Source of the DNA: an uncultured Pelagibacteraceae bacterium
GTDB lineage: Bacteria; Pseudomonadota; Alphaproteobacteria; Pelagibacterales; Pelagibacteraceae
Assembly: GCA_902543405.1 (NCBI GenBank)
Contig: CACBYC010000011.1
Coordinates: forward strand, 1 to 41,981
Length of the DNA: 41,981 nt
Reading direction: 5' to 3'
Shown here: positions 33,409 to 40,845 of the stretch, piece after piece
Position numbering within the stretch: the stretch's first letter is position 1
How the letters are laid out: every line of letters begins with the position of its first letter
Made by a program: the position numbers and the translations under genes
The notes under the pieces: generated by a model
What the model was told of the DNA's origin: nothing
Databases searched by the model: none
The model's input: the letters and a program-made list of their open reading frames with translations, nothing else

Positions 33409-34115
33409 TGATTGAATTTATTTTAGCTTTTGGAGCTGGTTTGCTTAGCTTTTTATCTCCATGTGTTCTGCCTCTAATACCAGGATATATATCATATATA
33501 TCAGGATCAACTCTTAATGAATTACTTGAAAAAAAAACTGTAAATATTTTTCCTATTATTTTATTTGCAGTCGGATTTTCTATTGTATTCATAAGTTTTG
33601 GAGCTACAGCTACATTTTTAGGCTCTTTAGTATTAGAAAACTCTTATCAACTCAGAATTGGAGCTGGAATAATCATTATAATATTTTCTTTACAAATATT
33701 AGGGCTCATAAATCTTAAGTTTTTAAATTATGAGAAGAGATTTCAGACAAATAACAATACTGGAATAATAAGTTCAATATTAATTGGTATGGCTTTTGGA
33801 TTTGGCTGGACACCTTGTATTGGTCCAATTTTAGGATCAATTCTCGCAATCGCTTCAACCGAAGATAGTATTAATAAAGGAATTGGTCTTTTATCATTTT
33901 ATTCTCTTGGACTAGCAATTCCCTTTGTTCTATCAGGTTACTTGATACAAAAATTTATGATTTTTTCTAAAAATCTAAAAGCGAAGATGAAGATGATAAA
34001 TATGTTTGGTGGATCTCTACTGTTAATTACAGGAGTACTAATGATTACCAATCAGTTGCAAGCTTTAGGTTATTATCTTCTTGAGTATATGCCTTTTTTA
34101 CAAAGCATAGGTTAA
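33408..34115 (+). CDS. ccdA: CcdA-like cytochrome c biogenesis / thiol-disulfide membrane protein
   Basis: A 235-aa membrane protein with six predicted helices. The redox-active cysteine pair of the CcdA/DsbD-beta family is at Cys19 (LSPCVLPL) and Cys137 (WTPCIGP). It moves electrons from cytoplasmic thioredoxin to periplasmic thiol proteins, for cytochrome c maturation or disulfide repair. The start codon shares its A with the ppc stop (TAATG). No partner thioredoxin-like gene is in the window. A link to sugar metabolism is not obvious. It ends 1 nt before the convergent gene's stop. Confidence 0.9.
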   Translation: MIEFILAFGAGLLSFLSPCVLPLIPGYISYISGSTLNELLEKKTVNIFPIILFAVGFSIVFISFGATATFLGSLVLENSYQLRIGAGIIIIIFSLQILGLINLKFLNYEKRFQTNNNTGIISSILIGMAFGFGWTPCIGPILGSILAIASTEDSINKGIGLLSFYSLGLAIPFVLSGYLIQKFMIFSKNLKAKMKMINMFGGSLLLITGVLMITNQLQALGYYLLEYMPFLQSIG

Positions 34116-34116
34116 A

Positions 34117-35235
34117 TTAATTTATATTAAACTTTCTTTGTAAATGTCTAAGCTTGCTATCAGTACTATCATATTCAATATAGCACCCTTGTAAAAATCT
34201 TTTACCCTCATTCGGATTAAATTCTGTTCTACCATGAAGCAATCTGTAATTATCCATCATAATTAAATCTCCGGACATTAATCTAAATTCTATTCTATAG
34301 AAATCAGAGTTATATAAATCAGATAATTTTTTTCTAGCCTTATAATAAAGGTCTAGCTCCTCTTTTTTTAAAACCGGTACGTAATCAAGCCGAGGACTAA
34401 ATCTAACCTGTTTAAAATTCTTGTTTTCATCGAGCTCTATTAATTCAGACCAGTCTTCTAAAATCACATCTTTATCAATAAATTTAAATTTTACTTTTAC
34501 TTTAGTTAATATTTCATAATATTCAGGAAAGTCTTTTTTTAAATCTTCAGTAACAGTATAACCATCAACCAATGTAGATAAACCACCGGTTACTTCATTC
34601 TCAATACAATGCAATATCTGAATACAAGGGACTGGATTTCTATATGGATTATCGGTATGAGGAGCCAAAGGCAAAGGTGTATATGCAAGATCATTAGGAT
34701 TAGGTTTTGACGAAACATTAAAGTGTTCACCGAAATTAGTTCTTCTAACACTGCCCACAGAGTTGGCAAATTTGATTAAATAATTATTGTGAGTTGGAAC
34801 ATTCTTTAAAATTGCAAATCCATACTTGTAAAAAGAAGCAAGTAATTCATGCATTTCAACACTTTCATAAATATTCTCATGAAAATTAAATTTTTTTACA
34901 TCATTAAGTGAAGAAGTCCATTTTACTTTTTCTTTAATTTTAATAATTGAGTTGGAATTTTTAAATTCTCGAATTATTTTATTAATATCAATTTTAGTTT
35001 CTATTCCATCTGAAAAAGTTATGTTTAAGAGGTCCTTTTCAATTATTGCTGACTTTATAATGACGTCTGATTCCATGGTGCTTGGATCAAATAGTCTCTG
35101 CTGTGTTTTTTGATCCAATAATTCAACATTTTCTACTCTTTCTCTAAGCCAAAAAGGATGAATTTCTTCATTCAGATTTTCATCTATAAAGAAAACCTTA
35201 TTATTATCTAATTCAATTTTCATAAAATTGAGCAT
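34117..35235 (-). CDS. Gamma-butyrobetaine-hydroxylase-like Fe(II)/2-oxoglutarate dioxygenase
   Basis: A 372-aa protein. The N-terminal DUF971/BBOX-like domain is about 1-100 and the TauD-type catalytic domain about 120-372. Iron ligands are His193 and Asp195 (PHTDNPYRNP) and His334 (LLHGRTEF); the 2-oxoglutarate-binding Arg is in GKRFLQG. The N-terminal domain of animal BBOX1 binds zinc through cysteines after the WLRD motif; here WLRERVENVELL has none. Relatives hydroxylate gamma-butyrobetaine, trimethyllysine or other quaternary amines. Marine bacteria use such enzymes for carnitine-like compounds, so that is a plausible role. ATG 35223 (Met5) is an equally good start. It is divergent from the gene at 35285. 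Confidence 0.86.
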   Translation of the reverse strand: MLNFMKIELDNNKVFFIDENLNEEIHPFWLRERVENVELLDQKTQQRLFDPSTMESDVIIKSAIIEKDLLNITFSDGIETKIDINKIIREFKNSNSIIKIKEKVKWTSSLNDVKKFNFHENIYESVEMHELLASFYKYGFAILKNVPTHNNYLIKFANSVGSVRRTNFGEHFNVSSKPNPNDLAYTPLPLAPHTDNPYRNPVPCIQILHCIENEVTGGLSTLVDGYTVTEDLKKDFPEYYEILTKVKVKFKFIDKDVILEDWSELIELDENKNFKQVRFSPRLDYVPVLKKEELDLYYKARKKLSDLYNSDFYRIEFRLMSGDLIMMDNYRLLHGRTEFNPNEGKRFLQGCYIEYDSTDSKLRHLQRKFNIN

Positions 35236-35284
35236 TAATTAAAAAATATCTTTAATCAAGAGAAATTAAGTAGTATTTGGAATT

Positions 35285-36088
35285 ATGGATAGCAATCTAA
35301 TAATTAAAAATAATGAATTTCCAAAGTTTTTGAACCAACTAGCAATTGATTTAACAAATTTTTATTTTAAAAAACTCAATAAGCCTTTTAAAGTAAATAA
35401 TAAATTATTTGGCAAAGGATATGACCCTGTTACTACATGCGATAAAGCTTTTGAAAAATTCATTAGAGCAAAGATAGGCAAAAAATTTCCTGGTCATGAA
35501 ATTATTGGAGAGGAATTCGGTTACAAAAAAACTAAAAGTGATTTTAGTTGGGTAATTGATCCCATAGATGGAACCAGGTCATTTGTAATAGGAAGTCCTA
35601 CTTGGAGTAATTTAATATCTGTAAATTATAAAGGCAATCCTATATTTGGTTTGGCAAACTTCCCAATGTTAAACAAATATTATTACAATCAATCTTCAAA
35701 AATTGCATATGTTGTTGAAAATAAAAAAAGAAAAAAAATATTAGTCAACAAGAATGTTAAATTTAAATATATTAAATTAACTGCTGGTTTTCATGGAGCT
35801 ATTTCTTTAAATAAACAAAAAAAAATTCCAAAGCTTCTTAAATTAATACAATTTCCTTGTTCAGATGCATTATCATATGCTCAGATATGTGAAGGTAGAA
35901 TTGATGTTGTCATACAATGTAATAATAAAATTTGGGACATTCATCCACTAATACCAATTATTAATGCTGCTGGTGGTATTGTAACAACTTGGGACAATCA
36001 AAATGCAAAACAGGCAGGACATGTAGTGGTATCATCCAATAAAACAATTCATAAAAAAATATTAGGTTTGCTAAAACCCGTCGTTTAA
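35285..36088 (+). CDS. hisN: Inositol-monophosphatase-family phosphatase, HisN-like (histidinol-phosphatase)
   Basis: A 267-aa metal-dependent phosphatase. The metal-binding motifs are GEE (75-77), DPIDGT (92-97) and WD at 217-218 (IWDIHPL). The sequence GSPTWSNLISV after DPIDGTRSF is closer to HisN-type histidinol-phosphate phosphatases than to SuhB. It would remove phosphate from L-histidinol phosphate in histidine synthesis; inositol monophosphatase is the alternative. No other his gene is adjacent. It is the first of four plus-strand genes with gaps of 2, 11 and 1 nt. Confidence 0.85.
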   Translation: MDSNLIIKNNEFPKFLNQLAIDLTNFYFKKLNKPFKVNNKLFGKGYDPVTTCDKAFEKFIRAKIGKKFPGHEIIGEEFGYKKTKSDFSWVIDPIDGTRSFVIGSPTWSNLISVNYKGNPIFGLANFPMLNKYYYNQSSKIAYVVENKKRKKILVNKNVKFKYIKLTAGFHGAISLNKQKKIPKLLKLIQFPCSDALSYAQICEGRIDVVIQCNNKIWDIHPLIPIINAAGGIVTTWDNQNAKQAGHVVVSSNKTIHKKILGLLKPVV

Positions 36089-36090
36089 TA

Positions 36091-36822
36091 ATGGAAATTC
36101 TTGTTCTTCAACACATTAAAATTGAAGATCCCGGTTATATAAAAGATTTAATGATCAAAGATGGAGTTAATATTAGAACAATTGAATTAGATGAAGGTGA
36201 AAAAATTCCAAATAATCTAAATTTTTTTGACGGAATGCTATGTATGGGCGGACCTATGGATACATGGATGGAAAAGGATTATCCTTGGCTTATAGATGAA
36301 AAAAATAAAATTAAAGAGTTTGTTGTAGAATTAAATAAGCCATACTTAGGTTTTTGTCTAGGATGTCAATTGCTAGGAGAAGTAATTGGAGGAAAAGTAG
36401 TTAAAACTAATAATCCAGAAATTGGAATGATGGATATAAATTTTTTGGATGAAAAAAAGAAAGATATACTTTTTGCAGATTTTCCAGAAAAAATTACATC
36501 ATTACAATGGCACTCTTATGAAGTTAAAGAATTAGAAAAAAATAAAGATGTAACATTAATTGCTTCATCAAAAGAGACAAAATATCAGATATTTAGATAT
36601 AAAAATAGTGCTTATGGTATCCAATTCCACATAGAGATTAAGGATACAACAGTAAATGATTGGGGGTGCGTACCTGAGTATAAAGCATCTTTAGAAAACC
36701 AATTAGGACAAGGTGCGCTAGAAAAATTTGATAAAGAAGCTAAAGAAAATATGCAAGATATGAATAATTATTCAAAAATTTTGTATACAAAATTTAAGAG
36801 TGATATCATAAACAAAAAATAG
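36091..36822 (+). CDS. Class I glutamine amidotransferase (GATase1) domain protein
   Basis: A 243-aa stand-alone GATase1. The nucleophile is Cys89 in LGFCLGCQLLGE. The oxyanion region is LCMGGPMDTW, and the His-Glu pair is in GIQFHIEI. Proteins of this size are often annotated as GMP synthase domain, but no synthetase part follows; they resemble gamma-glutamyl hydrolase-type or defence-related amidotransferases whose acceptors are unknown. It would release ammonia from glutamine or cut a gamma-glutamyl bond. It lies 2 nt after hisN and 11 nt before the AhpD-like gene. Confidence 0.83.
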   Translation: MEILVLQHIKIEDPGYIKDLMIKDGVNIRTIELDEGEKIPNNLNFFDGMLCMGGPMDTWMEKDYPWLIDEKNKIKEFVVELNKPYLGFCLGCQLLGEVIGGKVVKTNNPEIGMMDINFLDEKKKDILFADFPEKITSLQWHSYEVKELEKNKDVTLIASSKETKYQIFRYKNSAYGIQFHIEIKDTTVNDWGCVPEYKASLENQLGQGALEKFDKEAKENMQDMNNYSKILYTKFKSDIINKK

Positions 36823-36833
36823 GAGGAAATAAG

Positions 36834-37220
36834 ATGTTCAAACCAATTGAAGAAAAAGATGCAACTGGCAAAGTAAAAGAAATTTTTGATGAAATAAAAG
36901 AAGCTCGACAAATAACTGAAATTCCGAATTTTTGGAAAACTATGGCTAATAGTCCAGAAACATTAGAAAGAACTTGGAGATCATTACAACAAGTAATGGG
37001 AAAAGGTGAATTAGATCCTGCTGTAAAGGAGCTTATTTATGTTGCAGTTTCAATTACTAACAATTGTGAATATTGTATTAAATCTCATTCCTTAGCAGCC
37101 AGAAAAAAAGGTGCAACAGATGGAATGATAAACGAAATGATCGCAATAGTTGGAATGGCAAATGAAACAAATCGTTTAGTTGAAGGTTATCAAGTAGAGG
37201 TAGATAACTTTTTAAAATAA
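36834..37220 (+). CDS. Carboxymuconolactone decarboxylase / AhpD-like protein
   Basis: A 128-aa helical protein of the CMD family. The redox motif is Cys78-x-x-Cys81 with His85 (NNCEYCIKSH), the AhpD-type proton-relay site, so peroxidase or disulfide-reductase activity is more likely than lactone decarboxylation. It has a full AGGAGG ribosome-binding site 9 nt before its ATG, the strongest in this stretch, suggesting more protein than its operon partners. The partner peroxiredoxin is not in the window. Confidence 0.87.
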   Translation: MFKPIEEKDATGKVKEIFDEIKEARQITEIPNFWKTMANSPETLERTWRSLQQVMGKGELDPAVKELIYVAVSITNNCEYCIKSHSLAARKKGATDGMINEMIAIVGMANETNRLVEGYQVEVDNFLK

Positions 37221-37221
37221 A

Positions 37222-37566
37222 ATGAATTTCGATTTTGTCTACAAGATATGCACAAAATCAGAGTGGAGTAATGCAAAACAAAATAATATTTTTAAAGGCA
37301 CTACATTAGATTTAAAAGATGGTTATATTCATTTTTCAGACAAAGATCAGATCAAGCAAACACTAAATAAGTTTTATGTTAATCAAACTAATTTAATAAT
37401 TCTTAAAGTGGATGCTCTAAAATTAAAAAATCTGGTTTGGGAGCAATCAACTGATGGCAACATGTTTCCACATTTATACTCAGATCTAAATTTAGATTTT
37501 GTAGTTAAAGAATATATGATCAATTTAAAAGATGACGGTAAGCATGATCTGCCAGATGAACTTTAA
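37222..37566 (+). CDS. DUF952 family protein
   Basis: A 114-aa cytoplasmic protein matching the DUF952 pattern: VYKICTKSEW at the start, DGYIHFS near residues 34-40, the mid-protein LKVDALKL, and WEQSTDGNMFPHLY near 73-86. Function is not known; the fold is related to ADP-ribosyl transferase-like domains in some descriptions. It starts 1 nt after the AhpD-like gene and ends 3 nt before a convergent gene. Confidence 0.82.
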   Translation: MNFDFVYKICTKSEWSNAKQNNIFKGTTLDLKDGYIHFSDKDQIKQTLNKFYVNQTNLIILKVDALKLKNLVWEQSTDGNMFPHLYSDLNLDFVVKEYMINLKDDGKHDLPDEL

Positions 37567-37569
37567 TAT

Positions 37570-37905
37570 TTAATTTGATTTTCCTACTAAATTAACAATT
37601 AAAACTCCAGATATAATTAGTATTAGACCTATAATTGTAAAAAAGTCAGGAATTTGATTAAATTTATAAATTCCCACAATAGAAGTAGCTATTATACATA
37701 AGCCTGCGAATGAAGCATATGTTACGCCAACAGGAATAGTTTTCATAACTAAGGATAGTGTATACATACATGCAACTATTGTTATTGCTGTAAAGACACT
37801 TGGTAAAAATATTGTAAAACCATTTGCAGCTTTGGCAAAACCATTTGATGCTGTACCAAGAGCAACTGCAATAATTAAGATTATATAAGCTGTTATATTA
37901 CTCAT
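37570..37905 (-). CDS. SMR-family small membrane protein without the catalytic glutamate
   Basis: 111 aa from ATG 37905 (a TTG one codon earlier is unlikely), with four membrane helices. Alignment to EmrE is gap-free at the start: A13-V14-A15-L16-G17-T18 against A-E14-V-I-G-T, so the essential Glu14 is Val. In the IPVGVTYASFAG segment (57-68) Tyr63 matches EmrE Tyr60, but Phe66 replaces Trp63. A proton-coupled drug efflux role is therefore doubtful; it may be an EamA-like half-size carrier or structural subunit. It is encoded 45 nt after the cupredoxin gene, at the end of the small-protein operon. Confidence 0.8.
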   Translation of the reverse strand: MSNITAYIILIIAVALGTASNGFAKAANGFTIFLPSVFTAITIVACMYTLSLVMKTIPVGVTYASFAGLCIIATSIVGIYKFNQIPDFFTIIGLILIISGVLIVNLVGKSN

Positions 37906-37950
37906 CAATTAAGAATAATATTATCTAAAATTAATATCTATAAAATTATA

Positions 37951-38448
37951 TTATTCAATAATAATTGGCCCAACCATTCCAGTTTCATAATGACCCGGAA
38001 TATTACACGCCATTTCTAAAGAAATATCTTTTGAAAACTTCCAAATAATTTCTCCTGTTTTATTTGGCTCTAGCATTACACTATTTGCGTGTTTATGGCC
38101 TAATGAGTGATCTTTTTTAGACATTTCTTTCATTTTTTTATGATCAATACGGTCGCCTAAAAGAATATCGTGTTCAATTAATCTTGCCATTTCGGGTTGG
38201 TGATCAATATGCATCTTTTTAGTGCCAATATTATATTCATGTACCAGTTCACCTAAATTTTTAACAATTATTTTTACTGTTTCACCTTTTTTAACTTGAA
38301 TTGAACTTGGCTCATAATAATTGTCATACATCTTTACTTCTATTACTCTAGTAACATCATTTGGATTACCCTTAGATCCAATCATCTTCATTGAAGCTGC
38401 ATTTGAATTAAAGGCGATAAAAATAAATAAAAGTATTAGTTTTTTCAT
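37951..38448 (-). CDS. Secreted cupredoxin-like copper protein with a His/Met-rich insertion
   Basis: 165 aa. The signal peptide is residues 1-17 (FNSNAA). The cupredoxin core carries type-1 copper ligands His70 (VHEYNIG), Cys148, His153 and Met158 (ACNIPGHYETGM). Between strands, residues 79-120 hold a long loop with about seven His and five Met, absent from azurin or plastocyanin. It suggests extra copper sites, as in periplasmic copper carriers. Its ATG overlaps the stop of the upstream SnoaL-like gene. Role may be electron transfer or copper handling in the periplasm. Confidence 0.88.
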   Translation of the reverse strand: MKKLILLFIFIAFNSNAASMKMIGSKGNPNDVTRVIEVKMYDNYYEPSSIQVKKGETVKIIVKNLGELVHEYNIGTKKMHIDHQPEMARLIEHDILLGDRIDHKKMKEMSKKDHSLGHKHANSVMLEPNKTGEIIWKFSKDISLEMACNIPGHYETGMVGPIIIE

Positions 38449-38768
38449 TATTTAGGCATTGGTGTTGCGCCAGTCTCTAAACTCATGATTTTTCCATTAT
38501 CATATTTATAGACTGCCATTACTGCTTCTGTATTTCCGTCATCAAATGTTACAAATGCGTGGTGTACACCCACTTCATCATTTTCATATACAACTCGTGT
38601 ATCTCTTTGATTAATATCACCACTCATCGCCCATTTGATCACTTCAGCTTTACCTAAAGTATTTCCTGATTTATGCATTGTGAATTTAAAGTCATCATGC
38701 AAAAGCTCATTCATAGCTGCTTCATCTTTATTTTTTAATGCAGCACTGTATTTTTCTAATATTGACAT
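38448..38768 (-). CDS. SnoaL/NTF2-like small protein, copy 1
   Basis: 106 aa from ATG 38768, which has AAAGGAG 5 nt before it; a longer frame to 38792 is not supported. It begins MSILEKYSAALKNKD and ends DGKIMSLETGATPMPK. The helix-then-curved-sheet pattern and the LHDDFK motif are those of SnoaL-like/NTF2 proteins, which are ligand-binding or small isomerase/hydrolase scaffolds. It is a paralogue of the gene at 41494: both share MSILEK, HDD, YENDE and DGKI-x-x-LETGAT. The operon order places them at opposite ends of a block of nine genes. Confidence 0.8.
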   Translation of the reverse strand: MSILEKYSAALKNKDEAAMNELLHDDFKFTMHKSGNTLGKAEVIKWAMSGDINQRDTRVVYENDEVGVHHAFVTFDDGNTEAVMAVYKYDNGKIMSLETGATPMPK

Positions 38769-38778
38769 TTTATCTCCT

Positions 38779-39066
38779 TTATACTCCTTCAACTATTATT
38801 CCATTAGTATCTGCGTTATCTAATCGAATTTGTTTTATTGGTTTATATTCTTCAGAATTATACCATTCTTTCGCTTTCTCGTAACTTGGAAATTTTATCA
38901 CAACTGTCCTTGGATGCTGCCATGACCCTTCAATAGTCTCGCTGCTACCACCTCTTACAAGATACTCCCCACCAAATTTTTCTGCAGTGGGTTTAACTTT
39001 GTCTATGTATTCCTTATAATTTTCAGGATTGTTAACATTAAGGTTAAAGATCGCATAACCACTCAT
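38779..39066 (-). CDS. DUF1330 family protein
   Basis: 95 aa. The pattern YAIFNLNVNNPENYKEYIDKV, FGGEYLVRGG, HPRTVVIKFPSYEKAKEWYNSEEY is the DUF1330 signature, a small dimeric alpha/beta-barrel (ferredoxin-like) fold of unknown activity. It has the ribosome-binding site CAGGAG 7 nt upstream. The start lies 2 nt after the GYD-protein stop. Confidence 0.9.
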   Translation of the reverse strand: MSGYAIFNLNVNNPENYKEYIDKVKPTAEKFGGEYLVRGGSSETIEGSWQHPRTVVIKFPSYEKAKEWYNSEEYKPIKQIRLDNADTNGIIVEGV

Positions 39067-39068
39067 AA

Positions 39069-39392
39069 TTATTCTCCTGGTTTAATAACAGACTTTGTGG
39101 CATCTGCAGCATTTTGAAAAGCTTTATTGTAGTCAATAACTTCATGTACCATCAAATCATCCATTAGTCCTGAATTTTTAAAAGCAATCTTCAAGGCTAG
39201 TGCTTGTTCATAATCTCCTTCTACACATGAGATAACATCAAATCTACCTCTTACCCATTCATAGCTGATCAATTTTAAACCAGCAGCCTCGGTAACTTTC
39301 TTAGTCGATGCATATCTATCCGCAGAAGGATCATTTTGCATTCTTTTCATTAATTCTGCACTTATTTTGCCAATCAAATAAAATCTTGCCAT
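39069..39392 (-). CDS. GYD-domain family protein
   Basis: 107 aa from ATG 39392, 1 nt after the upstream stop; the longer frame to 39404 overlaps that gene. The motif AAGLKLISYEWVRGRFDVISCVEGDYEQALALKIAF is the GYD-domain pattern (a GxYD element is seen as GRFDV), a ferredoxin-like small fold. Function is unknown. It lacks its own Shine-Dalgarno site, so it is probably translated by coupling to the gene before it. Confidence 0.75.
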   Translation of the reverse strand: MARFYLIGKISAELMKRMQNDPSADRYASTKKVTEAAGLKLISYEWVRGRFDVISCVEGDYEQALALKIAFKNSGLMDDLMVHEVIDYNKAFQNAADATKSVIKPGE

Positions 39393-39393
39393 A

Positions 39394-39684
39394 TTACATT
39401 TCAACTTTCGTTAAATCCCAAGCAGTCATTTTGATAACACATTCATCGTAAATTTCCTTTCCAACTGGATGTGTACCAGATATTAGTTCTTTCATTTTTT
39501 CCATATTATGAACAAATACCTTAAACATTACGCCACTTTTATCTGGCTTTACTGCTCCTATAGTTTTTTCTGGATGAGCTGCAGATTTTCTCACACTCAT
39601 ACCTTCATCTGATTGCATCCATCCCATAAATTTTTCAAGTTTTCCCTCTTTCAAATCTACGATCACTAAAACTTCTTTTTCCAT
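39394..39684 (-). CDS. Unrecognised small protein (ferredoxin-fold-like), 96 aa
   Basis: I do not recognise a named family. It starts with a hydrophobic strand (EVLVIVDLKEG), then two helices, a second strand VMFKVFVHNMEKM and a final strand VIKMTAWDL, the pattern of dimeric alpha/beta-barrel (ABM/DABB-like) proteins. It has six methionines (eight counting both ends) and no signal peptide. A strong GGAGG site precedes the ATG. The neighbours are the 95-aa protein upstream and the GYD protein downstream. Confidence 0.7.
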   Translation of the reverse strand: MEKEVLVIVDLKEGKLEKFMGWMQSDEGMSVRKSAAHPEKTIGAVKPDKSGVMFKVFVHNMEKMKELISGTHPVGKEIYDECVIKMTAWDLTKVEM

Positions 39685-39693
39685 TTTTTCCTC

Positions 39694-39981
39694 CTATTTG
39701 TTAAAATCGAAAACTTCTTCTTTAACCTCAGTAAATTGGTGAGGTTCAAAAAAATCATTCATCTGAGTAAGCTGTTCATTAATAGCATCAGTACTTTCTG
39801 CCATCCAATGACAAAACATTGTCATAGTATCACCTGGAGTGTAATATGTCATTTGGCATTTAGCTTTATCGCTAGTGGAAGATTTAATCATATCTTCTCT
39901 GGACATGCCGCCTAAAACCTCGTTAAATTTGTCTTTCATTTCTTTAGATTTAAAAGTGTGAGTTACCATATAATATTTCAT
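39694..39981 (-). CDS. Unrecognised small protein, 95 aa
   Basis: No family recognised. It begins MKYYMVTHTFKSKEMKDKF, contains a second strand CQMTYYTPGDTMTMFCHWMAES with Cys at about 42 and 57, and ends in an acidic/aromatic tail. The beta-alpha-beta-beta alternation suits a ferredoxin-like fold, which is an inference from sequence only. It carries a strong AAAAGGAG ribosome-binding site. It sits 53 nt downstream of the secreted barrel protein gene. Confidence 0.68.
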   Translation of the reverse strand: MKYYMVTHTFKSKEMKDKFNEVLGGMSREDMIKSSTSDKAKCQMTYYTPGDTMTMFCHWMAESTDAINEQLTQMNDFFEPHQFTEVKEEVFDFNK

Positions 39982-40034
39982 TTTTTTCTCCTTTTTTTTA
40001 TTTCGTATTTTAAATCAATCTTATGATTATTCAA

Positions 40035-40517
40035 TTATTTCATTAAAGAATATCCACCTTTAAAATAAATTGATGAGGCAAATTTATTTTCTTGGGCTGA
40101 GTTAATTGGTGTGTACCCTGTTGAGCCACTACATTCTATTCCTTTATATTTTCCTGTTCCCCCTAAACATTTAAATGTACCATTCATTGAGTCTCCAAGT
40201 GGAATTTCGTAGTATGTAAAAATAGTATCCCCATCCATTTGATTTATTTTACAGTGTCCCATTTCAAATCCCTTTCCTGGGATTGTACCTGCGCCAATGC
40301 AATATTGTGAAGCATTATCCATGAATGTTGTACCTTCGACTGCCATTAATCCTCCAACTCCATCGTAAGTAAAAGTTAAAAAATTACCCTCGTTATCAGT
40401 AAGAAATTTGTTATCTCCAACAATAAAACCTTTAAGATCAATTTTTCCTTTATGACCGTCTGCAAAACTTGATGTTGTAAATATTAAAAACAACATAATT
40501 ACATATATTTTTTTCAT
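40035..40517 (-). CDS. Secreted beta-barrel protein (allene-oxide-cyclase/dirigent-like pattern)
   Basis: 160 aa. The signal peptide is residues 1-20 (TTSSFADG). The rest is predicted all-beta, with GTFKCLGGTGKYKGIECSGS near residues 112-131; G-x-G-K-(Y/F)-x-G-I-x-G-S is the repeat motif of dirigent/allene-oxide-cyclase-like barrels and DUF3224-type proteins. Three cysteines (about 73, 90, 116 and 125 counting all four) could form disulfides in the periplasm. It is the only secreted member in the central part of the small-protein operon. Function unknown. Confidence 0.72.
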   Translation of the reverse strand: MKKIYVIMLFLIFTTSSFADGHKGKIDLKGFIVGDNKFLTDNEGNFLTFTYDGVGGLMAVEGTTFMDNASQYCIGAGTIPGKGFEMGHCKINQMDGDTIFTYYEIPLGDSMNGTFKCLGGTGKYKGIECSGSTGYTPINSAQENKFASSIYFKGGYSLMK

Positions 40518-40525
40518 TATTAGAA

Positions 40526-40819
40526 TTATCCTTTGTGGTTCATTACAGATTCATCAGTCATCATGGTCATTTTAGATTGGTCCATTATTACTCCAGAATC
40601 TATTCTTGCTTGAGTTAGTTCTGCATCTCCACCAAAACCTTTTAAGCCCTCGGGTGATTCAAAATGAATAACTACAGTCATAGCATTATCATCTTCTTTA
40701 TCTGCACCTGCAAAAGCTATAGTCATTCCATACTTTTTAAGTTTCTCACTATTTGCAAGCATCATTTCCTTCCAAGAATTAAAACCTTTTGAAAGTTTTT
40801 GTTCTATTTTTACAAACAT
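40526..40819 (-). CDS. Unrecognised small protein (ABM/DABB-like pattern), 97 aa
   Basis: Begins MFVKIEQKLSKGFNSWKEMM and has a central strand NAMTVVIHFESPEGLKGF flanked by helices, the layout of an ABM-type ferredoxin-like fold. The first half shares the SKGFNSWKEMMLANSEKLKKYGMT form with the next protein upstream (KDWAHWKKMFDEHSGPREAAGIK), so the two may be distant paralogues. An AAAGGAG site precedes the ATG by 7 nt. Function unknown. Confidence 0.7.
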   Translation of the reverse strand: MFVKIEQKLSKGFNSWKEMMLANSEKLKKYGMTIAFAGADKEDDNAMTVVIHFESPEGLKGFGGDAELTQARIDSGVIMDQSKMTMMTDESVMNHKG

Positions 40820-40845
40820 AATATATCTCCTTTTTTTTTCTTACT

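Noticed and set aside
37921-37965. Complementary AATAATAT ... ATATTATT arms between the SMR and cupredoxin genes
   Set aside because: Long loop and AT-only arms; would not fold stably and has no T tract.
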